DNA from: Gemmatimonadota bacterium
GTDB taxonomy: Bacteria; Gemmatimonadota; Gemmatimonadetes; Gemmatimonadales; GWC2-71-9
Direction: 5' to 3'
DNA: 58,752 bases
Assembly (NCBI GenBank): GCA_003222055.1
Contig: QHUT01000059.1
Location: forward strand, 1 to 58,752
Shown here: positions 34,593-42,441 of the stretch, one piece after another
Numbering within the stretch: the first letter of the stretch is position 1
How the letters are laid out: each line of letters starts with the position of its first letter
Notes under the pieces: generated by a model
The model's input: the letters and a program-made list of their open reading frames with translations, nothing else
Told to the model about the DNA's origin: nothing
The model's database searches: none
Position numbers and translations under genes: made by a program

Positions 34593-35720
34593 GTGACGAC
34601 CGGTCCTAGGTTCCAATACCGCCCCCCCGACTTCGCGGCGCCGCCGCTCGCCGGGGCGCCCGACGCCCGTTTCGAGCCCGCGCCCGCCGACGGCGTGCTG
34701 CCAGACCGGTTCTTCTCGACGACCAACCTCCCCACCTACGTTCGCGCTGGAGGCGCGTGGCGCCGGCCGCGGCTGCCGCGTATGGACTGCGTCATCGTGC
34801 TGCACGCGGGCGGGGATCTCGTCGTGACCGAGCCGCGCCGCGTGCGCAAGGGCCAGCTCGTCGCGGTCGGCACGGAGGAGGACGGCCGCGAGGGCATCTT
34901 CGTGCATACCGAGGGCTTTCTCGGCGGCGCGCACAGCGCCAACGAGTTCGGGTTCATGCAGACCGAGGTGTCTCGCGAGAAGCCGGTGGACTACGCCGTG
35001 CTGGCGCAGCTGCTCGGCGAGGAGAAGCGCCGCAGCGGCAAGATCCTGTGGGTGGTCGGTCCCGCCCTGGTGCATGCCCGGGCGCGCGAGGACATGATCT
35101 GGTTCATTCAGAACGGGTACGTGCAGGCGTTCCTCGGGGGGAACGCCGTCGCCGTGCACGATCTGGAGGCGGCGATCTTCGGCACCACGCTCGGGATGAC
35201 GAGCTCGGGTCAGGGTGTCGAAGGCGGCCACGCGCTCCACATGCGCGCGATCAACCAGGTGCGCCGTGTGGGCGGGATCGCCGCGGCCGTGCGCCAGGGC
35301 CTCGTGACCACGGGCATCATGCACGCCCTGGTGACGCACCAGGTGCCGTTCGTGCTCGCCGGCTCGATCCGCGACGACGGGCCGCTGCCCGAGGTCCTGT
35401 CGGACACCCTGGCGGCCCAGGACGCGATGCGGGAGCGCACTGCCCAGGCGACGTTTGCCGTATTTGTGGCGACGGCGCTGCACGCGATCGCCGTCGGCAA
35501 CATGCTCCCGGCGTTCGTGGATTCGTCCCGGCCGGAGGAGCTGCGACCGCTCACGACGATCTGCGTCGATCAGACGGAGTTCGTGGTGAACAAGCTGCGG
35601 GACCGCGGCACGCACCAGGCGTACGGCGTCGTCACGAACGCCCAGGACTTCATGCACGTGCTGCGGTTCTACGTGGAGCGATGGGAGCAGGCGCAGGCGC
35701 CGGCGACCGTGCTCCGCTAG
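34593..35720 (+). CDS. TIGR00300-type LOR/SDH-domain protein (possible ornithine cyclodeaminase)
   Basis: 375 aa, GTG start after the repeat. It matches what I recall of the TIGR00300 family: LPDRFFSTTNLPTYVR, RMDCVIVLHAGG near the N-terminus; VVGPALVHARA, VQAFLGGNAVAVHDLEAAIFGTTLG, GGHALHMRAIN, FVLAGSIRDDGPLPEV, TALHAIAVGNMLPA and YGVVTNAQDF after. Members include archaeal ornithine cyclodeaminase and the C-terminal half of cyanobacterial AgrE/ArgZ. Here the arginine-dihydrolase half is absent. An arginine decarboxylase follows, so arginine/ornithine metabolism is likely. Confidence 0.8.
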   Translation: MTTGPRFQYRPPDFAAPPLAGAPDARFEPAPADGVLPDRFFSTTNLPTYVRAGGAWRRPRLPRMDCVIVLHAGGDLVVTEPRRVRKGQLVAVGTEEDGREGIFVHTEGFLGGAHSANEFGFMQTEVSREKPVDYAVLAQLLGEEKRRSGKILWVVGPALVHARAREDMIWFIQNGYVQAFLGGNAVAVHDLEAAIFGTTLGMTSSGQGVEGGHALHMRAINQVRRVGGIAAAVRQGLVTTGIMHALVTHQVPFVLAGSIRDDGPLPEVLSDTLAAQDAMRERTAQATFAVFVATALHAIAVGNMLPAFVDSSRPEELRPLTTICVDQTEFVVNKLRDRGTHQAYGVVTNAQDFMHVLRFYVERWEQAQAPATVLR

Positions 35721-36076
35721 CGCCGGGTCGCGGGCCGGGGTGGGCGAAGCTGGCCGAGGCCGTCGCCCGCCACGTGCCGCCCTCCGAGATCGAGACGATC
35801 TACCTGTTCCGCCCCTGGAAACGCGAGGGTCGGGAATGGGGGACGGCGGTGGTGGCGTGCCGCGCCGGCGAAGCCGGCGGCCGGTTGCGCGTGTACACGG
35901 CGCGCTACATGCTCGTCGTACGCGGGAAGGAGCGCGGCCAGTCGCGCGTCACCGTGGAGGAGACGGCGCTCTCGCCCGCGGCGGTCATCGAGCAGGTGAT
36001 GCTGGCCGCCGCCGAGCGGTCGGGCGATCCAGACCCGCCGGTGGCGATCGCGCCGGCGGCGTGGTATGACGGCTAA
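35681..36076 (+). CDS. conserved-looking protein of unknown function
   Basis: 131 aa if started at the ATG at 35681, which overlaps the preceding gene by 40 bases; a later GTG is too deep. It has an alternating strand pattern (IETIYLFRPWKREGREWGTAVVACR ... RLRVYTARYMLVVRGKERG), Trp/Tyr-rich, then a helix (SPAAVIEQVMLAAAERSG). I know no family. It sits between the TIGR00300 gene and the arginine decarboxylase and may serve them. Confidence 0.65.
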   Translation: MGAGAGAGDRAPLAPGRGPGWAKLAEAVARHVPPSEIETIYLFRPWKREGREWGTAVVACRAGEAGGRLRVYTARYMLVVRGKERGQSRVTVEETALSPAAVIEQVMLAAAERSGDPDPPVAIAPAAWYDG

Positions 36077-36091
36077 CGGGGAGGTGACCGG

Positions 36092-36652
36092 TTGATCGAC
36101 TCGCGAATGTTCGTGCCCACCAAGGCCTTCCTCACCAAGGGCGTTGGTCGGCACAAGGAGAAGCTCACGAGCTTCGAGATGGCGCTGCGGGACGCCCATC
36201 TGGCCAACTTCAACCTCGTGCGCGTGAGCTCGATCTTCCCGCCCCACTGTGAGCTCGTGGACCGGGAGGAGGGCCTCTCCCTCATGAAGCCGGGGCAAGT
36301 CGTCTTCGCGGTGATCGCCGAATCGTCCACCAACGAGCCGAGCCGCCTCGTCGCGGCGTCGATCGGCGTCGCCATGCCCGCGGACGCCTCGCACCACGGC
36401 TACATCTCCGAGCACCACAGCTACGGCCAGAACGAGGTGACCTCGGGGGAGTACGCCGAGGACCTCGCCGCCTCGATGCTGGCCACCGTGCTCGGCGTGC
36501 CGTTCGATTCCGACAAAGCGTGGGACGAGCGGCGCGAGCAATGGCTCCTGTCGGGCGAGATCGTGCGCACCATGAACATCACCTCGACCGCGGAATGCGG
36601 GGACGACGGGCGCTGGACCACGGTGGTCTCGGCGGTGTGCTTCTGCGGGTGA
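36092..36652 (+). CDS. pyruvoyl-dependent arginine decarboxylase
   Basis: Makes agmatine from arginine, opening polyamine synthesis. 186 aa, TTG start at 36092 chosen for the strong GGGGAGGTGA at 36079-36088; the ATG at 36107 would be too far from it. The [19 protein letters not shown] start and the self-cleavage site RVSSIFPP (cut between Ser46 and Ser47 to form the pyruvoyl group) match the family, best known from archaea and chlamydiae. GTGA overlap with ccdA. Confidence 0.92.
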   Translation: MIDSRMFVPTKAFLTKGVGRHKEKLTSFEMALRDAHLANFNLVRVSSIFPPHCELVDREEGLSLMKPGQVVFAVIAESSTNEPSRLVAASIGVAMPADASHHGYISEHHSYGQNEVTSGEYAEDLAASMLATVLGVPFDSDKAWDERREQWLLSGEIVRTMNITSTAECGDDGRWTTVVSAVCFCG

Positions 36653-37365
36653 CGCCGTCGTTCGCCCTGGCCTTCGTGGCCGGGCTGCTCAGCTTTCTCT
36701 CTCCCTGCGTGTTGCCGCTCATCCCCAGCTACGTCGGGTTCCTCACGGGCCTGACGCTGGAGGAGCTGGAAGTGCGCCGGGGCACGGCCCTGGTTCACGC
36801 GCTGTGGTTCGTGGCCGGGTTCTCCCTGATCTTCATCGCCCTCGGCGCCACGGCGTCCGCGCTGGGCGTGGTGCTGCTCCGTTCCCAGACCTGGATCGGG
36901 CGGATCGGCGGCGTGGTCGTCATCCTCTTCGGGCTGTATCTCCTCGGGGTGCTGCGCCCCGGGCTCCTGATGCGCGAGCGCAAGGTCCAGCTCGCCCGCA
37001 AGCCGCTCGGCTACCTCGGCTCGGCGTTCGTGGGCGTCACGTTCGGCGCCGCGTGGACGCCCTGCATCGGTCCCATCCTGGGTGCGATTCTCACGCTCGC
37101 GGCGGCGCAGGCGAGCGTGGCGCACGGCACCGCGCTCCTCACCGCCTATTCCGCCGGACTTGCGCTGCCCTTCGTGATCACCGCGCTGGCGCTCGACCGG
37201 TTCCTGGCGTGGTTCCAGCGATTCCGTCCCTACCTCGTGTGGGTCGAGCGCATCGCGGGGATCCTGCTGATCGTGCTCGGGCTGCTGCTCGTCACCGACC
37301 GCTTCACTCTGCTCGCCGGCTGGCTGCAGGGGCTCACGCCGGAATTCTTGAAGAGCCGGCTGTAG
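36649..37365 (+). CDS. ccdA: CcdA-family thiol-disulfide transporter
   Basis: 238 aa membrane protein with six predicted helices. One Cys in [13 protein letters not shown] and one in [11 protein letters not shown], each in a helix, form the redox pair that moves electrons from cytoplasmic thioredoxin to periplasmic thiols, for cytochrome c maturation or disulfide reduction. GTG start overlaps the previous stop. No other ccs gene is near. Confidence 0.93.
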   Translation: MTPSFALAFVAGLLSFLSPCVLPLIPSYVGFLTGLTLEELEVRRGTALVHALWFVAGFSLIFIALGATASALGVVLLRSQTWIGRIGGVVVILFGLYLLGVLRPGLLMRERKVQLARKPLGYLGSAFVGVTFGAAWTPCIGPILGAILTLAAAQASVAHGTALLTAYSAGLALPFVITALALDRFLAWFQRFRPYLVWVERIAGILLIVLGLLLVTDRFTLLAGWLQGLTPEFLKSRL

Positions 37366-37390
37366 GCCCCCAGGTGATCCGTGCTGATGT

Positions 37391-37494
37391 GTTCCCACCC
37401 TGGAAGGGTGGGCCCGGTGGGGCACAGTCCTAAAGGACAGGGCTGGTGTGCTTTAGCACTGTGCGCTACCGGGCCCAGGCTTCAGCCTGGGAAC
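37391..37494. repeat. multi-hairpin repeat, copy C2
   Basis: Reverse-complement orientation of C1. Termini GTTCCCA and TGGGAAC are inverted. Hairpins: CCCACCCTGGAAGGGTGGG (37394-37412), CCCAGGCTTCAGCCTGGG (near the right end), an enclosing GGGCCCGG/CCGGGCCC stem and two inner hairpins (GTCCTAAAGGAC and GTGCTTTAGCAC) where C1 has one. Inner parts vary while the outer stems are kept. Confidence 0.85.
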
Positions 37495-37550
37495 TTCGGA
37501 GCCCGCTTTCCTATATTAGGTCGCTGCGAACCTCTATCAGAGAGAACTCA

Positions 37551-38330
37551 ATGATCAGGCTACCGAAGCACGGATCCGTAATCGCCGCGCTGGCGGGTGT
37601 CGCGTTCCTCGCTTGCGTCAAAGGCGAGCAGACGAGCCGGTCGGCCGATTCGACGGCGCGTAACCTGACCCTCGCCCCGACCGAGTCCACGTCGGCCATG
37701 AAGGACGTCCCCGCACGGGCGACGGAGGCGGTCAAGCCGGCGCCCGAGAAGGCGGCGCCGGTCAAGAAGCCCGCGCCACCGAAGCCTGCGGCGCCGGCTC
37801 CGCTGAGCCTCGCGGCCGGGACGCGCGTCGGCCTCACGGCGAGCGACTCGATCACGACGCGCTCCGCCAAAGCCGGGGACGCGTTCAGCGCCAGCGTGAG
37901 CCAGGACGTGAAGGACCCGAGCGGGCGGGTGGTGATCCCCGCCGGTGCGACGGTGTCGGGCACGATCGCGGCGGCTGAGCCTGCGCCGAACCCGAACTCG
38001 AGCGGCAAGCTCGAGCTGTCGGTCACGAGCGTGTCGGTGCGCGGCGCGAGCTACGCGATCGACGCGTCGGTGGTGGCACAGGACACGGTGATGAAGGGCC
38101 GCGGCGTGACGAAGGCGGACGCCGCCAAGGTGGGCGGCGGGGCCGTGGCCGGCGCGATCGTGGGCAAGCTGCTCGGCAAGAACACCAAAGGCGCGGTGAT
38201 CGGTGGGGCGGTGGGTGCCGCGGCCGGGGCCGCCGCCGCCCGTGCGTCGCGGGACATCGACATCGTGATCCCCAAGGGCGCGGCGATCACGATCAAGCTG
38301 AACAAGCCGCTGACGGTGAAGCACGCCTAG
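37551..38330 (+). CDS. glycine-zipper lipoprotein
   Basis: 259 aa. Signal peptide with a probable lipobox ending at Cys22 (AFLAC). A Pro/Ala/Lys linker (residues 50-80) leads to a beta-rich domain with a PAGATVSGTI motif, then a glycine-zipper segment (GGGAVAGAIVGKLLGKNTKGAVIGGAVGAAAGAA, residues about 195-230) before a final strand pair. An envelope protein of unknown role. AGAGA at 37540-37544 is a weak ribosome site; TATATT at 37512-37517 could be the -10 box. Confidence 0.8.
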   Translation: MIRLPKHGSVIAALAGVAFLACVKGEQTSRSADSTARNLTLAPTESTSAMKDVPARATEAVKPAPEKAAPVKKPAPPKPAAPAPLSLAAGTRVGLTASDSITTRSAKAGDAFSASVSQDVKDPSGRVVIPAGATVSGTIAAAEPAPNPNSSGKLELSVTSVSVRGASYAIDASVVAQDTVMKGRGVTKADAAKVGGGAVAGAIVGKLLGKNTKGAVIGGAVGAAAGAAAARASRDIDIVIPKGAAITIKLNKPLTVKHA

Positions 38331-38339
38331 CGGCGTACG

Positions 38340-38376
38340 GCAGGCGCGGGCGTCCGAACTGATACCTGACGCCTGC
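38340..38376. terminator. possible hairpin between convergent genes
   Basis: GCAGGCG (38340-38346) pairs with CGCCTGC (38370-38376), and an alternative inner pairing GGCGTC (38349-38354)/GACGCC (38368-38373) exists. It lies between two converging stop codons, where a bidirectional terminator is expected, but there is no T-run. Confidence 0.3.
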
Positions 38377-38391
38377 GCCGCCGCGTTGGGC

Positions 38392-38790
38392 TTACCGTCC
38401 GACCAACCGAACGACTCCGAACACCAGCCCCACCGTCGTGACGGCTTGCCCGACCCAGAACAGGAACATCCACCGAATGATCCGCGCCTCGAACGCGGAC
38501 ATCCGGGCCTCGAGGCGACTCTCGAGAGCAGCCATGGCCGCTTTGACCTCGGCAATGCGCTGCTCGAGCTTCGCATCGAGCCAGGCGGTGCGTTGCTCGA
38601 TCTTTGCGTCGAGCTGTGTCGCCCGCTGCTCGAGCTTCGCATCGAACCGCGCGAAGTTGACCTCGTTCAGGTCACGCAGGTCGCTGCGATAGGTCGCGTC
38701 CACCTGGTTCAGCCAGTTCACGAGCTCGTTGGTCAGATCATCCCCGAACTTCTCGTAGAACTTCCGGGACAACGTCGCCGTGACCGGCAT
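38392..38790 (-). CDS. coiled-coil membrane protein with 11-residue repeats
   Basis: 132 aa. Residues 48-103 are a long helix of undecad units (RFDAKLEQRAT, QLDAKIEQRTA, WLDAKLEQRIA and two weaker units), which favour a right-handed or straight coiled coil. A single membrane helix (MFLFWVGQAVTTVGLVFGVV) closes the protein, so the coil faces one side. The layout resembles DUF1640/CCDC90-like proteins. GAGGAG precedes the ATG. Confidence 0.75.
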   Translation of the reverse strand: MPVTATLSRKFYEKFGDDLTNELVNWLNQVDATYRSDLRDLNEVNFARFDAKLEQRATQLDAKIEQRTAWLDAKLEQRIAEVKAAMAALESRLEARMSAFEARIIRWMFLFWVGQAVTTVGLVFGVVRLVGR

Positions 38791-38889
38791 TCCCGCTCCT
38801 CTGTCGGTACGGCACTACGCTAATCTATGCTCGGCGCGCTCCCGTAATCAAATTCACGCAGTGACGGTCACTTTTCTTCCAGCCGTAGC

Positions 38890-40680
38890 TCAGTACCCCA
38901 CCGCACCCCCGCCGCGTCTGGGATCCGCCACCCCGACCCAGCCGGCGGCGCTGCGGCCGATGGCGTTCACCTCGGTCTTGTACGTCCACGTGTCGACCTT
39001 GTGCCCCATCGCCTCGAGCGAGTCGATGGCCGCCTGCTCGAACCCGTTGCGCTCGAGGTACACGACGTCCGGCTGCGCCTGGTGATGCAGCCGCGGGGCC
39101 GCGACCGCCTCGGCGAGCGACATGCCCTGGTCCACCACATCGCTGATCACCTGGTACACGGCCGTCGTGATGCGCGAGCCCCCGGGCGAGCCGAGCACGA
39201 GAACGAGCCGCCCGGCGGAGTCGACCACGATGGAAGGCGTCATGGCGGACAGCATGCGCTTGCCGGGCGCGATGGCGTTCCCCTCACCCTGCACCAGGCC
39301 GAACAGATTGGGCCGCCCCGGCGCCGACGTGAAATCGTCCATTTCGTCGTTCAAAAGGAATCCGGCCCCGGTGACCGTGACCGCGCTGCCGAAATCGTTG
39401 TTCAGCGTGTAGGTGCAGGCGACCGCGGAGCCGTCCGCATCCACGATCGAAAAGTGAGTCGTCTCCGTCCCCTCGGAGCGCCCTCCCGATGTCGGTACGG
39501 CGGGCGTCGCCCGGTGCGGATCGATCTCCGCGCGTAACGACCCGGCATACTGTTTCGACAGCAGCCGCTCGAGCGGCATCTGGACGAAGTCGGGATCACC
39601 CAGCAAGGCGTTGCGGTCGGCGTACGCACGGCGCATCGCTTCGGTCTGGAGGTGCATCAGCTCCGCGCTGCCGAACGGCGGAACCGGAGCGTACCCCTCC
39701 ATCACGTTCAGGATCTCCGCCAGGGTCACGCCCCCGCCGGACGGCGGCGGCATCGTATAGATCGTGTAGCCGCGATACCTGATCTCGACGGGGTCGCGCC
39801 ACTTGGCGACATAGTGCGCGAGGTCTTGGCGCGTGATCAACCCGCTGCCGCGCGCCATCTCGCGCACGATGAGGTGAGCGATACTGCCGTCATAGAACGC
39901 CGCGGCGCCGCTGTCGGCGACCAGCTGCAGGGTGCGGGCGAGCTCGGGCTGCACCAAGCGGGTTCCGGGCGGCGGTGCGGCTCCGTCCACCAGGAACTGC
40001 GCTCGGGAAGCGGGGAAGCGGCCGAGCCGCTCGGCCTCGCGTTCGATCACATGGCTCCGCGGGCCGTCGAGCAGGTAGCCGTCGCGGGCCAGAGCGATTG
40101 CGGGCACGAGCAGCTCCCCCCAGGGGAGCCGGCCGAACCTGCGGTGCGCCTCGTACATCCCTGCCACCGTTCCGGGAACTCCCACCGAGCGATGGCCCGT
40201 GAGCGACGAGCCGATCGCGTTGCCCGCCGTGTCTACGTACATGTCCGGCGTCGCCCGTGTAGGGGCGGTCTCGCGGAAGTCGAGCGCGCCGACCGTGCCG
40301 TCCTGCATCCGGGTGACCATGAACCCGCCGCCCCCGATGTTGCCCGCCACCGGGTGGACGACCGCCAGCGCGAATGCGACCGCCACGGCGGCGTCGACCG
40401 CGTTGCCGCCACGCCGCAGCACGTCGAGCCCGACGTCGCTGGCGAGTTGGTGGGAGGTGACGACCATCGCGTGCTCTCCCGCCACGGCCTGCACGCGTGA
40501 GCCGAGAGGCCAGGCTGAGGCAATGAGCGGCGTGCGGTCCGGGACGGCGGGCGGCGCGACGGCGGGAGCGGGCATCGGGACCGCATCCGGGACGTCCACC
40601 ACGGGCGCGATCTCGGGCGGCTTGACGCTGTGACGGCAGGCGGCGAGGACGAGGAGGCTCGAAACGAGGGTGTGGCGCAC
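38890..40680 (-). CDS. ggt: gamma-glutamyltransferase
   Basis: Periplasmic enzyme that cleaves glutathione-like gamma-glutamyl bonds; 596 aa from GTG 40680, which starts a lipoprotein-type signal (LVLAAC). The precursor self-cleaves before the Thr in EGTETTHFSIVD to give two subunits. GGNAVDAAVA, GNIGGGGFM, HRSVGVPGTVAGM and PLSSMTPSIV-type segment (here RMLSAMTPSIV) are conserved. An operator-like palindrome lies 15 bases upstream of the start. Confidence 0.93.
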   Translation of the reverse strand: MRHTLVSSLLVLAACRHSVKPPEIAPVVDVPDAVPMPAPAVAPPAVPDRTPLIASAWPLGSRVQAVAGEHAMVVTSHQLASDVGLDVLRRGGNAVDAAVAVAFALAVVHPVAGNIGGGGFMVTRMQDGTVGALDFRETAPTRATPDMYVDTAGNAIGSSLTGHRSVGVPGTVAGMYEAHRRFGRLPWGELLVPAIALARDGYLLDGPRSHVIEREAERLGRFPASRAQFLVDGAAPPPGTRLVQPELARTLQLVADSGAAAFYDGSIAHLIVREMARGSGLITRQDLAHYVAKWRDPVEIRYRGYTIYTMPPPSGGGVTLAEILNVMEGYAPVPPFGSAELMHLQTEAMRRAYADRNALLGDPDFVQMPLERLLSKQYAGSLRAEIDPHRATPAVPTSGGRSEGTETTHFSIVDADGSAVACTYTLNNDFGSAVTVTGAGFLLNDEMDDFTSAPGRPNLFGLVQGEGNAIAPGKRMLSAMTPSIVVDSAGRLVLVLGSPGGSRITTAVYQVISDVVDQGMSLAEAVAAPRLHHQAQPDVVYLERNGFEQAAIDSLEAMGHKVDTWTYKTEVNAIGRSAAGWVGVADPRRGGGAVGY

Positions 40681-40694
40681 CTCGAATTGTGCAC

Positions 40695-40716
40695 GTTGAC
40701 CCGAGTTCGGGTCAAC
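40695..40716. promoter_or_regulatory. operator-like palindrome at the ggt promoter
   Basis: Arms GTTGACCCGA and TCGGGTCAAC separated by two bases, a perfect inverted repeat. On the ggt strand, TTGACC in the palindrome followed after 18 bases by CACAAT, five bases before the GTG, could be the promoter, so a bound repressor would cover it. The remaining spacer to 40857 shows no gene; TATGAT at 40797-40802 may be a -10 box for the plus-strand gene. Confidence 0.5.
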
Positions 40717-40857
40717 GGGGAGCTCAGGGCGCCGGCGCAGCGGGCCCGCGGACGTGACTCCCGTGATCGGCCGTCGCCAGCGAAGGTCATTTGAAGTATG
40801 ATGCGCCCGCCGGGTCGATTGGGCCAAACGTCTTCGACGTAGGGGATGAGGCGCGTT

Positions 40858-41697
40858 ATGAAGAAAGCCATCGGCGATAACATGATTTCGAAAGAGTGGG
40901 GATTCGAAAAAGGCCTGGACCTCGTCAAGCAGGCCGGATTCGACGGCATCGAACTCTGGCTGGGCGACGTCCCGTGGTTTCAGATGAGCACCGCGGATAG
41001 CGAAGTACGGGACCTGCGGCGGAAAGTCGAAGACGCCGGCCTCGTCGTATCCAACGTCTCGACCGGACTGCACTGGGCCTCACCGCTCTCATCGCGCGAG
41101 CCCAAGGTGCGGGCCCAGGCCATGCGCATCGTGGAGCGGGAAATCGAGACCGCCATGCTGCTCGGAACCGACGCGATCCTGCTGGTAGCGGGCCTGGTGA
41201 CCGCGGAAGTCCCCTACAATGAGGTGTATCAACGCTGCCTGGAGGCGCTCAGGTCGCTTGGCGAGAAAGCCGCACGCGCGGGCGTGAGGATTGGGTGCGA
41301 GAACTGCAACGCAGAGCACCGGTTTCTCATCAGCCCGCGCGAGTTCTGGCAATTTCTGAACGACGTGAACAACCCCGCCGTGGGTATTCACCTCGATGTG
41401 GGCAACATCCACGACACGGGGTTCGCAGAACAGTGGATCGAGATCCACGGACCGAGAATCACCCGAATTCACGTGAAGGACGTGATGAAAAAGCGCGGGC
41501 GTTGTGGCGACCAGAGCGTGTACACGAATCTGTTTCTTGGTGACAACAACTGGCCCGCCATCCGCGGCGCGATGACCAAAGTGGGCTACGACGGGTGGTT
41601 GGTGGCGGAAATGGAGGCGCGCTACCGCTATGCGCCCGACCAGCAGTTTTACGACACGGCCCGGGCCATGGACCGCCTCATTTCTGCACGGCTCTGA
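40858..41697 (+). CDS. sugar phosphate isomerase/epimerase family protein
   Basis: 279 aa TIM barrel (xylose-isomerase-like). GAGG at 40848-40851 favours the ATG at 40858 over the one at 40846. Metal-binding residues probably include Glu in IGCENCN, Asp in IHLDVGN, His in RIHVKD and Glu in VAEME. Such enzymes epimerise ketoses or act as inosose/hydroxypyruvate isomerases; the substrate is unknown. AT content is a little higher than in neighbours. It shares a transcript with the Tat protein. Confidence 0.85.
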   Translation: MKKAIGDNMISKEWGFEKGLDLVKQAGFDGIELWLGDVPWFQMSTADSEVRDLRRKVEDAGLVVSNVSTGLHWASPLSSREPKVRAQAMRIVEREIETAMLLGTDAILLVAGLVTAEVPYNEVYQRCLEALRSLGEKAARAGVRIGCENCNAEHRFLISPREFWQFLNDVNNPAVGIHLDVGNIHDTGFAEQWIEIHGPRITRIHVKDVMKKRGRCGDQSVYTNLFLGDNNWPAIRGAMTKVGYDGWLVAEMEARYRYAPDQQFYDTARAMDRLISARL

Positions 41698-41698
41698 A

Positions 41699-42418
41699 AT
41701 GGACATCACCCGGAGACGGTTCCTCGGCTGCGCCGCTGGTGCGGTGACCATGGGGCTGCCGGGGCTGCCGCTCGATCTGTGGCGGCCCGGTCAGTCGTCT
41801 GTGGCAGTCGAGACGAGTCCGCAGCACGGTCGCTCGGGCGAGTCGGTTGCGGGATACGAGTCCGCGCTAGCCGGCCTGGGGCCACGGTTCAGGGGTGCGG
41901 GAGCGGCGTGGGTGTCACGCTGCGCCGTGCTGATCGTTCCCGCGACACTGGAGCTCCCGCCGTCGGCGGCCCGGGCGATCGTGCGCTGCCTGCAAGCGGG
42001 GGCAAGCGTAATCCTCGAGTCAGGCGCAGGCTTCGCTGCCGGTCGGGACTTCCACGCCCACCGCGTCGTGCTGCGCGACTACCTGCAGGTCCGCGTCGAG
42101 GCGCCGGTACAGTTGTGGCCCGCGCACACGCGCTCGCAGGGCATACCGTATGTTGACTACACCTGGCCCTACTCGGCGAAGGTCCGCGATTTCAGCCGTG
42201 TGGTGACCCTCGGGCGCCAGGCGGGGGAGGTTATCGCCCGGGTGGATGGTCTGCCGGTGGCCCTCAAGCGCCGGAGTGGACGCGGCACGTTGATCTTCCT
42301 TGGCTCGCCGCTCGGGCCGGCGCTGTGGGCAGGGGACGCCGAGGCCAGACGCTGGTTGTTCGAGGTCTTGGCGAGGCAGGGAGCCGCGCCGGTGGACCGA
42401 GTTCGCGGCAACCTCTAA
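41699..42418 (+). CDS. Tat-exported protein of unknown function
   Basis: 239 aa. The N-terminus DITRRRFLGCAAGAVTMGLPG is a twin-arginine signal with a hydrophobic segment. The mature part has the look of a glutamine-amidotransferase/ThuA-like flavodoxin fold (AVLIVPATLELPPSAARAIVRCLQAGASVILESGAGFA and RGTLIFLGSPLG), but no catalytic triad is obvious. It starts one base after the isomerase stops, so the two probably act on one sugar-related substrate. Confidence 0.7.
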   Translation: MDITRRRFLGCAAGAVTMGLPGLPLDLWRPGQSSVAVETSPQHGRSGESVAGYESALAGLGPRFRGAGAAWVSRCAVLIVPATLELPPSAARAIVRCLQAGASVILESGAGFAAGRDFHAHRVVLRDYLQVRVEAPVQLWPAHTRSQGIPYVDYTWPYSAKVRDFSRVVTLGRQAGEVIARVDGLPVALKRRSGRGTLIFLGSPLGPALWAGDAEARRWLFEVLARQGAAPVDRVRGNL

Positions 42419-42441
42419 CTTGTGGCCATCCCAAGCCCGTC

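Noticed and set aside
37490-37517. SigmaE-type promoter (GGAACTT) before the glycine-zipper lipoprotein
   Set aside because: GGAACTT is part of the C2 repeat end, and no matching -10 element lies at the required spacing.
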